Assembly: GCF_026340565.1 (NCBI RefSeq)
Contig: NZ_JAPEPB010000001.1
Span: 1,984,001-2,048,000 of the forward strand
DNA length: 64,000 nt
Direction: 5' to 3'
From: Kitasatospora sp. NBC_01287
GTDB taxonomy: Bacteria > Actinomycetota > Actinomycetes > Streptomycetales > Streptomycetaceae
This document shows positions 58,174-64,000 of this stretch, one piece after another (the stretch's first letter is position 1; the number at the start of each line of letters is the position of its first letter). Under the pieces are notes generated by a model. That model made no database searches, was not told the origin of the DNA, and saw only the letters and a program-made list of their open reading frames with translations. A program made the translations under genes and the position numbers.

Positions 58174-58488
58174 TCAGATCGGAAGGTTGTTCTTGACGTA
58201 CTGGTCGGCCCCGGTGTGGTTGTCCGCGTGGGCGGCCAGCCCGTCGTTGATGCTCTGCAGCCCCTGGACCAGCACGCCGATCGCGGTGATCAACTGGTCG
58301 TGCGGCGGGGTGTAGGCGTCGCTGAACTGCTTGCCCTGCTTGTCGTCGCCCCATGGCGCACCGACACTGCCCAGGTTCTTCTTGAGCGTGTCCAACGCGG
58401 TCTTGAGGTCACCGCTCTCCTTCGAGAACGTCGGCGCGACGGACTGCATGTCCGCGGGCCGCACCGAGAACTCCCCACCCTGGTTCAC
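58174..58488 (-). CDS. WXG100-family small protein
   Basis: 104-residue two-helix protein of ESAT-6/WXG100 size: helix 1 MQSVAPTFSKESGDLKTALDTLKKN, a turn with GAPWGDDKQG (WxG-like), helix 2 DAYTPPHDQLITAIGVLVQGL. Such proteins pair with type VII effectors for secretion. It lies 27 bases upstream of the toxin gene, as expected of a partner. No type VII machinery gene is in the window. Confidence 0.8.
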   Translation of the reverse strand: MNQGGEFSVRPADMQSVAPTFSKESGDLKTALDTLKKNLGSVGAPWGDDKQGKQFSDAYTPPHDQLITAIGVLVQGLQSINDGLAAHADNHTGADQYVKNNLPI

Positions 58489-58649
58489 ACCTGATCCCCC
58501 GTTCCTCAGACCTCAGACCCCAGATCTCAGCAGACAGTACTACTTACGCAGGTCAGCGGATGTCACCGTACCGACTCGAACTCACCTCGACGCCTGCCCC
58601 GGCTGCGCGGCCGCCCCGTGGCCCCGTGGCCCCGGCTAACCTGCGCCGC

Positions 58650-59396
58650 ATGGACGTCACGATCACCACCCTCGCCGAGCGGCCGCAGCTGGCCGCCTCG
58701 CTCCGGTTCCCCGACACCTGGCCCGAGTTCATCCTGAACGACCTGGTCGGGCGGGCGTACTTCGGCCAACTCGACGAGGTGTTCCCCGAGTTCACGGTGG
58801 TGGCGACCGACGACGCGGACGGCTCCGTGGTGGCCCGCGGCCACAGCGTCCCGTTCGCGCTGCACCAGCGGGGGACGGGCGAGCTGCCGGCGGGCGGCTG
58901 GGACGAGGCGCTGGTCCGGGCGTTCCAGGCGCTGCGGCGCGGCACCCCGGTCGACACGGTGAGCGCGATCGACGTCACCATCCGGGCCGACCGGCTCGGG
59001 CGCGGCCTGTCCGCCGTGCTGCTGGCCGCCCTGCGCGAGAACGCACGCGCACTCGGCTTCGCCGAGTTGGTCGCACCGGTGCGGCCGACCGGCAAGCACC
59101 TCGAACCCGGCAGCCCGATGGGCGAGTACGCGCTGCGCACCCGGGCGGACGGCCTGCCGGTCGACGACTGGCTGCGCACCCATGTCCGGGCCGGCGGGGT
59201 GATCGACTCGATCGCGCCCTGCTCGATGACGGTCACCGGCTCGACGGCGCAGTGGCGCGCCTGGACCGGCCTCCCGTTCGACACCGCGGGCCCGGTGCTG
59301 GTGCCGCACGCCCTGGTGCCGGCCCACTGCGCGCCAGAGCGGGACGTGGTGAGCTACGTCGAGCCGAACGTCTGGGTCCGGCACGCCCTGCGCTGA
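58650..59396 (+). CDS. GNAT-like acetyltransferase
   Basis: 248-residue protein of GNAT-like fold. The segment VSAIDVTIRADRLGRGLSAVLLAALRENARALGF matches motif A with R-x-G-R-G for acetyl-CoA binding; the C-terminal half is unusual, with DSIAPCSMTVTG. TAACCT (58637-58642) lies 7 bases before ATG 58650 and no ribosome site is present, suggesting a leaderless message. An open frame from 58560 has no support. Confidence 0.75.
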   Translation: MDVTITTLAERPQLAASLRFPDTWPEFILNDLVGRAYFGQLDEVFPEFTVVATDDADGSVVARGHSVPFALHQRGTGELPAGGWDEALVRAFQALRRGTPVDTVSAIDVTIRADRLGRGLSAVLLAALRENARALGFAELVAPVRPTGKHLEPGSPMGEYALRTRADGLPVDDWLRTHVRAGGVIDSIAPCSMTVTGSTAQWRAWTGLPFDTAGPVLVPHALVPAHCAPERDVVSYVEPNVWVRHALR

Positions 59397-59411
59397 GCGC
59401 TCGCGGCGCGA

Positions 59412-59708
59412 TCAGCGCCGGACGTGCGGTCGGTCGTCGGCCAGCACCGCGGCCAGCAGGCCGGGGAAGCGGGTGTCGACGGCCGCCCGGCGCAGCGTCA
59501 TCACGCGCGCCTTGCCCAGCGGGCGGGTGTCGGTGAGCCCGGCCTCGCGCAGGATGCGCCAGTGGTTGGAGAGGGTCGATCGCGGCACCACCAGGCCCTC
59601 GGGGCTGCAGGTGCACTCGCCCTCGGCGGCCATCCGGCGGACCAGTTCGAGGCGCACCGGGTCGCCCAGCGCGTGCAGCACCGCGGCCAGCTCCAGGTCC
59701 TCGGCCAT
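59412..59708 (-). CDS. ArsR family HTH regulator
   Basis: 98-residue winged-helix repressor: LAAVLHALGDPVRLELVRRM, PRSTLSNHWRILREAGLTDTRP as recognition helix, and ARVMTLRRAAVDTRFPGLL. A Cys pair in ECTCSPEG near residue 32 is a possible metal or redox sensor. ATG 59708 has GGGAG 5-6 bases upstream; GTG 59714 is an alternative. It is divergent from the VOC gene and may control it. Confidence 0.88.
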   Translation of the reverse strand: MAEDLELAAVLHALGDPVRLELVRRMAAEGECTCSPEGLVVPRSTLSNHWRILREAGLTDTRPLGKARVMTLRRAAVDTRFPGLLAAVLADDRPHVRR

Positions 59709-59819
59709 CGCCACTCCCGCTCCACCCTCCGGTCACCACTCCCGCCGCACCCTCCGGTTCCCCTAGTATGCGGATCGATTCGTCAATTCGGGAAAGTCGA
59801 AATGATCAAGGGAGCCAGC

Positions 59820-60170
59820 ATGCCCGTGCTCGCCAGTTACGCGCGCGTCTTCGTCGACCACCTGGACACCGCCCTGCCGACCTTCGTCCGGCTCACCGGC
59901 GAGCAGCCGGCGCTGCGCTTCCCGTACCGCGACCTCGAACTCGCCCGGATCGGCGGCTACCTGCTCATCGCGGGCACCGAGGCGGCCCTCGCCCCCTACC
60001 GCGAGACGCACGCCACCACGATCGTCAGCTCGCTGGAGGAGGTGCTGACCCTGGTCGAGGAGGAGGGCGGCGCGATCCTCGACGGGCCGAACGAGGTACC
60101 CACAGGGCGCAACCTGACGGTCCGCCACCCCGGGGGCGCCGTCATCGAGTACGTGCAGTTCCGCGACTGA
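59820..60170 (+). CDS. VOC-family small protein
   Basis: 116-residue single-module glyoxalase-fold protein: SYARVFVDHLDTALPTFVRLTG, RIGGYLLIAGTEAAL and the final RNLTVRHPGGAVIEYVQF with a potential metal-ligand Glu. ATG 59820 has AAGGGAG 5 bases upstream; ATG 59802 is possible. It faces the ArsR gene across about 110 bases containing direct ATTCG repeats. Function unknown. Confidence 0.85.
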   Translation: MPVLASYARVFVDHLDTALPTFVRLTGEQPALRFPYRDLELARIGGYLLIAGTEAALAPYRETHATTIVSSLEEVLTLVEEEGGAILDGPNEVPTGRNLTVRHPGGAVIEYVQFRD

Positions 60171-60303
60171 CTCAGCAAGGCCATCGCCGCCGGCCTGCGG
60201 TGCCGCCCGGTGCTGGAGACCGTCGCGGACACCTGGGCGCGGCAGCGCCGACTGCCGGGCGGCGCGCCGGCCGGGCGCATAATGCGGATGCGGGATGCGG
60301 GAC

Positions 60304-60331
60304 GCAGCACGCAGCACGCAGCACGCAGCAC
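60304..60331 (+). repeat. 7-bp tandem repeat (GCAGCAC)
   Basis: Four perfect units and a partial fifth in the short gap before the gene at 60368. Likely variable in copy number; no function is implied. Confidence 0.9.
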
Positions 60332-60367
60332 GCAGGAAGCGGACACTACACAGCCCCGGAGGCACCG

Positions 60368-60838
60368 GTGTCGGACGAAGCATGGCGGCCGGACTTCTCA
60401 CCGGCCCCGTTTCCCCTGCTCGGGATCCCAGGCTGGCCCGGGGCGCGCGGCTTGACCATCCGCGGTGGCTCGGGGCCTGCCGTCCGGTCCGCGCTGCACT
60501 CCTACCTGCTCGGCTCCCCCGGGCCCGGCCGGGATCGGCGGGCGCCGGCCGCCGTGGTCCTCGGGCAGTCCACCGGGCGGGACCAGTCCGTGCCCGTGCG
60601 CCACGCGCTGCTGGCGCCGGAGGGCCGCCCGGACCAGGTCGAGCCACTGGACGTCCGCGAGCTGACCCTCGCGGTGGACGGCGCCGCGGTGCGGGTCACG
60701 CTGGAGAGCTGGACCGAACCGCGCCTGCGCTCCGCCCGGTTCGGCTGGCGCGGGTTCCAGGTCGTGGTGGCGAGCTGGGAACTGCCGCTCGACGCGGCCT
60801 TCTTCGGCTCGCTCGGTGTGGTCGAGGAGCGCGGCTGA
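60368..60838 (+). CDS. Uncharacterised protein
   Basis: 156-residue protein, mostly beta by appearance (SVPVRHALLAPEGRPDQVEPLDVRELTLAVDGAAVRVTLESW, shown here only as PEGRPDQVEPLDVREL region), with no named domain recognised and no signal peptide. GTG 60368 follows GGAGG at 5-base spacing. Third codon positions are nearly all GC, supporting coding. It stands alone. Confidence 0.65.
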   Translation: MSDEAWRPDFSPAPFPLLGIPGWPGARGLTIRGGSGPAVRSALHSYLLGSPGPGRDRRAPAAVVLGQSTGRDQSVPVRHALLAPEGRPDQVEPLDVRELTLAVDGAAVRVTLESWTEPRLRSARFGWRGFQVVVASWELPLDAAFFGSLGVVEERG

Positions 60839-60914
60839 GGCACAGGGCGATTTAGGCACGGTGCGACCCAGGCACGGTGCGACCGGGCGCGGCCGCCTGG
60901 CTGTGCCGCGCGCC

Positions 60915-61376
60915 TCAGACCGAGCGCGCCGCCAGCGGCGCGCACCGCTGCCCGGGGGCCTGGGCCGGGACGGGGACCGGGGCGGTCGCGAAGGAGAAGC
61001 GGACCACCTTGCCGTGGTCGTTCCGCTCCCAGGTCCAGCTGTCCGCCAGCGCCTGGACCAGCGCCAGGCCGCGCCCGGAGGACAGCTCCGTCCCGGGGGC
61101 GAGCACCAGCGGTGCGCGCCTGGACCGGTCGGCGACTTCCACCAGTAGCTGCCGACCGGTCCAGCGCACCGTGACCAGGCACTCCCCACCGGCGTGCTCC
61201 AGCGCGTTGGTGACCACCTCGCTGGTGCACAGCCGCAGGTCCCCCAGCGCCTCCTGGGTCAGCGGCACCCCCCAACCCGCGGCCACGGCAACGATCCGGT
61301 CACGAGCGCGCCGAACCGCGTGGTCAGCGGCGGTGACCTGGAATTCATCCGACAGGGGACGGTACTCGCGCTCCAT
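60915..61376 (-). CDS. HATPase-domain regulator (anti-sigma type)
   Basis: 153-residue HATPase protein: N-box SEVVTNALEHAGG, G1-like VEVADRSRRAPLV, G2 LSSGRGLALVQALAD. The Asp of the usual DxGxG loop is followed by a changed pattern (DRSRR), as in many Streptomyces members that may not phosphorylate. ATG 61376 has GAGGAG 9 bases upstream. It is divergent from the HTH-TPR regulator, a recurring pairing. Confidence 0.88.
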   Translation of the reverse strand: MEREYRPLSDEFQVTAADHAVRRARDRIVAVAAGWGVPLTQEALGDLRLCTSEVVTNALEHAGGECLVTVRWTGRQLLVEVADRSRRAPLVLAPGTELSSGRGLALVQALADSWTWERNDHGKVVRFSFATAPVPVPAQAPGQRCAPLAARSV

Positions 61377-61528
61377 GTAGGGCATCTCCTCGTCGATCCA
61401 GGGAGCGGCCGAACTGTCATTCCGCCGTCCCCGAGCGGCTGATGAACAGTCAACCGGGTTACGTCCGGCAGGAGAACGGTCCATGCTGGGCGGAGCCGTG
61501 AACGACGTGAATCAAGCAAGGGGGAGCT

Positions 61529-62866
61529 ATGACTCGCACGCCGAACAGACAGCTGGCCGCCCTGCTGGCCGAGGCTCGCTGGGGGAACGACCAGCTGGCC
61601 CGCGCGGTGAACCGCACCGGCCGGGACACCGGGCTGGAGCTGACATACGATCACTCCGCCATCTCGCACTGGCTGAAAGGCGTCCGTCCCAAGCCGGCCG
61701 TCCGGCCGGTGGTGGCGGAGGCCTTCGCCCGGCGGCTCGGCCGACCGGTGACCTCGCAGGAGGCGGGCTTCGGCCCGGCGCCGGCCGGCAGCACGCCGGG
61801 CGCCGAACTGGCCGACCTGGTCCGCGGCGACATGGACCCGTCGCGGCGCAGCATGCTGGCCGCCGGGCTCTACTCGGCCGCGCTGCTGGTGCCGGGCTAC
61901 ACCGAGCTGGCCCAGCGGCTGGACAGCGCCAACCACGAGGTGCGGGCGGGGCGCACCGTGCGGATCGGCGAGAGCGAGGTGGAGACGGTCCGGGCGATGA
62001 CGGAACGGATCGCGGGGATCCTGGACGAGCTGGGCGGCGGCCACGCGCGCCCGATGAGCGCCGCCTTCCTGGCCAACACGGTGATGCCCTGGCTGCAGGC
62101 CGACGGCACGCCGAAGGTGAAGAAGTCGATGCTCGCCGCCGCCTCCGACCTGGTCTACCTGACCGGCTGGATGGCGATGTACGAGCGCGCGCACGGCCTG
62201 GGCCAGCAGTACTTCACCGAGGCCTTGACGCTGGCGCAGAACGGCCAGGACCATGTCACGTACTGCCGCACCCTGCGCGGCATGTCGCTGCAGGCGGCCA
62301 ACCTCGGCTACGGCCCGCGCTCGCTGGAGTACGCGGACGCCGCGGCCGAGTGCGCGCCGTCCGCCGGGCCCCGGCTGACCGCGTTCCTGCGCGGGCAGCA
62401 GGCGCACGGCGCCGCCATGGTGCGCGACCAGCGGCTGGCCTTCGCCCGGTTGGGCCAGACCGAGGCGGCGCTGGCCAAGGCGGACGGGCGCAACGACGCG
62501 GTCGGCGGCTACGACTGGTCGGCCTACCACTTCCACGTCAGCAGCGTGCTGTACGCGCTCGGCGACCTGCCGGGCTCGATCCAGGCGATGCGGCAGTCCA
62601 ACCGGGTGCGTCCGGCCAACGAGCGCCAGGGGCGGCTGCACGCGAACGGGGTGCTGGCGGCGCGGCAGTGGGAGCTGGGCCATGTCGAGGCCGCCTGCGT
62701 GACCTGGGGCGAGTTCCTGGACGACTACACCGCGCTGGCCACCGCGCGCGGCGACGAGCACTTCGACGTGCTGCGGCGCAGCGTGGGCGCGCACCCGGGC
62801 AGCCGGGCGGTGCGGCGGCTCGGGGAGCGGGTGCGGGAGGTGGCGACGCAGAAGGCCGCGGTGTGA
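61529..62866 (+). CDS. HTH regulator with TPR-like C-terminal domain
   Basis: 445-residue regulator: N-terminal HTH (LAALLAEARWGNDQLARAVNRTG, then YDHSAISHWLKGVRPKP) and a long helical C-terminal region of TPR-like repeats (for example GLYSAALLVPGYTELAQRL, AFARLGQTEAALAKADGR). Such proteins are frequent in Streptomyces and often control development or metabolism. GGGGGAGCT precedes ATG 61529. It is divergent from the HATPase gene. Confidence 0.88.
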   Translation: MTRTPNRQLAALLAEARWGNDQLARAVNRTGRDTGLELTYDHSAISHWLKGVRPKPAVRPVVAEAFARRLGRPVTSQEAGFGPAPAGSTPGAELADLVRGDMDPSRRSMLAAGLYSAALLVPGYTELAQRLDSANHEVRAGRTVRIGESEVETVRAMTERIAGILDELGGGHARPMSAAFLANTVMPWLQADGTPKVKKSMLAAASDLVYLTGWMAMYERAHGLGQQYFTEALTLAQNGQDHVTYCRTLRGMSLQAANLGYGPRSLEYADAAAECAPSAGPRLTAFLRGQQAHGAAMVRDQRLAFARLGQTEAALAKADGRNDAVGGYDWSAYHFHVSSVLYALGDLPGSIQAMRQSNRVRPANERQGRLHANGVLAARQWELGHVEAACVTWGEFLDDYTALATARGDEHFDVLRRSVGAHPGSRAVRRLGERVREVATQKAAV

Positions 62867-62970
62867 CGAGCGGTGCCGGGCGCGCCGTGAGCGGGGGGCG
62901 GACGGGGGACGCGAGCGGAGGCGGGTCCCCCGGCTCGTCGGAGGTCCGGCCGGAGGTCCGGGCGGCGGCC

Positions 62971-63006
62971 CGGAGACGGGTCCGGAGACGGGTCCGGAGA
63001 CGGGTC
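62971..63006 (+). repeat. 12-bp tandem repeat (CGGAGACGGGTC)
   Basis: Three perfect units at 62971, 62983 and 62995, followed by a diverged CGGAGATATTCG, in the 172-bp gap before the last methyltransferase gene. Confidence 0.9.
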
Positions 63007-63038
63007 CGGAGATATTCGGGTGCCTCCGACCTGCGGAC

Positions 63039-63923
63039 ATGCCACACTCGGCGCCCGTGACGAGCAATACGATCAATCTGTTCGACCGGGTGGCCGACGA
63101 CTACGACGAGGTCCTCCCGTTCTTCTCCGGCTTCGCCGCCGAGTTCGCGCGGCTGGTGCCGTTCGCGCCCGGTGCGCGGGTGCTGGACGTCGGCGCCGGG
63201 CGCGGTGCCGTGACCAGTCAGGCCCTGGCGCACGGCTGCCGGGTGGCGGCCGTGGACGGCGCGCCGGCCATGGTGGCGCACCTGGCGGCCGACCACCCCG
63301 GCGTGGACGCCCGGGTGATGGACGCCCAGCGGCTGGAGTTCCCTGACGGCAGCTTCGACGTGGTGACCGCCGCGTTCGTGGTCCACCTCCTCGACGACCC
63401 GCGGCAGGCGGTGCGCGAGGCCCGGCGGGTGCTGGTCCCGGGCGGGACGTACGCGTTCAGCGAGCCCGGCGCGCTGCAGGCCGCCGGGGCAGCGGACGGT
63501 GCGGTGACGGACGGTGCGGCTGAGGACAGTTCGGCTGAGGACGGCGCGGCTGAGGACGGCGCGGCTGAGGACCGGCAAGCCGGTGAGCAGGGCGACCCGA
63601 TGCGCCGGCTGTCGGCCGAGTTCGCCCAGCACCTGCGGCCCGGCGGCGGTCGGCTGAGCCGCGAGACCGACCCGCCGGCGCTGCTCGCGGCGGCCGGGTT
63701 CGAGGACGTCCGAGCGGTCGGCATCAGCGTGGACCTGCCGGTGCCGGACGGCGCGACGCTCTGGCGGTGGAGCCTGAGCCACGGCTCGCTGGCCTTCTAC
63801 GAGAGTCTGCCCGCCGAGCGGCAGGCCGAGTTCGAGCGCCGACTGATCGAGGCGGCGGACGCCGTAGCGGACCTGCGGCTGCGCCGGGAGGCCACGGTCT
63901 GGCTCGGCCGGGCGCCCGCCTAG
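63039..63923 (+). CDS. Class I SAM-dependent methyltransferase
   Basis: 294-residue methyltransferase: motif I VLDVGAGRGAVTSQALA, motif II VAAVDGAPAMVAHL, FDVVTAAFVVHLLDDP and VLVPGGTYAFSEPG. An acidic insert (AEDGAAEDGAAED, from 15-bp DNA repeats near 63515-63575) sits between the core and the C-terminal part. ATG 63039 is used; GTG 63057 is a possible start. Substrate unknown. About 75 bases follow to the window end with no supported gene. Confidence 0.9.
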   Translation: MPHSAPVTSNTINLFDRVADDYDEVLPFFSGFAAEFARLVPFAPGARVLDVGAGRGAVTSQALAHGCRVAAVDGAPAMVAHLAADHPGVDARVMDAQRLEFPDGSFDVVTAAFVVHLLDDPRQAVREARRVLVPGGTYAFSEPGALQAAGAADGAVTDGAAEDSSAEDGAAEDGAAEDRQAGEQGDPMRRLSAEFAQHLRPGGGRLSRETDPPALLAAAGFEDVRAVGISVDLPVPDGATLWRWSLSHGSLAFYESLPAERQAEFERRLIEAADAVADLRLRREATVWLGRAPA

Positions 63924-64000
63924 GCGGCACGGCGGGGCCCGCGGCGACAGCACCACCATCGCCGTGTAGCTGGTCAGCACCAGCACCCGCACCACCAGCG

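Noticed and set aside
63924..64000. Possible minus-strand membrane protein end at the right edge
   Set aside because: A hydrophobic stretch is readable but the frame has no stop before running through the methyltransferase gene; too little sequence to support a gene.

Overview
Origin. The window is very GC-rich throughout. Genes end and begin in 4-base overlaps (ATGA, GTGA), GTG and TTG starts are common, and third codon positions are almost all G or C. It carries hallmark families of the Streptomycetaceae: a conservon, XRE-DUF397 and HATPase regulator sets, a DUF4190/septum-formation protein, GH18 chitinase with DasR-like sites, and WXG100-linked toxins. A Streptomyces, Kitasatospora or Streptacidiphilus chromosome is the best reading. 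No rRNA, tRNA or CRISPR array was seen.

Layout. 1-700: end of an ABC ATPase gene, then a probable permease relic. 1.2-7.1 kb: a six-gene membrane operon with two DUF4129 proteins (sharing a perfect 405-bp repeat), a small membrane protein, a MoxR ATPase, a DUF58 protein and a membrane protein, closed by a strong hairpin. 7.2-9.6 kb: MarR regulator with DrrAB-type exporter. 9.6-14.1 kb: small metabolic and regulatory genes (DinB-like, GNAT, ArsR, quinone oxidoreductase, methyltransferase, PurN-like). 14.1-20.9 kb: septum-formation-type protein, then a conservon (CvnA-D) with a styrene/indole monooxygenase-like flavoprotein. 21.7-23.6 kb: secreted PNGase A-like amidase.

23.8-34.8 kb is the accessory core. 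A minus-strand cassette (HATPase, adenylate-kinase-like enzyme, radical SAM/SPASM protein, NUDIX hydrolase, PfkB-like protein, cupin) lies divergent from an XRE regulator and a DUF397 protein. A 5.26-kb Tn554-type element (three overlapping genes tnpA-B-C plus a passenger) sits inside the NUDIX gene. Its two halves, 4.9 kb apart, rejoin in frame across a shared 5-bp core to give a normal 144-residue NUDIX protein.

35-45 kb: DMT exporter, gamma-glutamylcyclotransferase-like protein, a four-gene type VII effector-type locus with a papain-like domain, myo-inositol-phosphate synthase, SpoIIE phosphatase, M48 peptidase, nucleotidyltransferase. 45-52 kb: chitinase with two DasR-like sites, CGNR regulator, VOC and PNPOx-like proteins, MFS exporter and its likely ArsR-like regulator, with five decamer repeats between the last two. 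52-55.5 kb: methionyl-tRNA synthetase preceded by a complete predicted attenuator (18-codon leader with tandem Met codons, competing hairpins, terminator), then a fused acetyl-CoA carboxylase carboxyltransferase. 55.5-58.5 kb: second WXG100-toxin locus with two paralogous candidate immunity genes. 58.6-63.9 kb: GNAT, ArsR, VOC, HATPase, a TPR regulator and a methyltransferase.

The most notable observations are the metG attenuator, the split NUDIX gene with its nested element, the radical SAM/kinase/NUDIX/cupin cassette, and the two WXG100-linked effector loci. All functions are inferred from reading the sequence; no database search was run.
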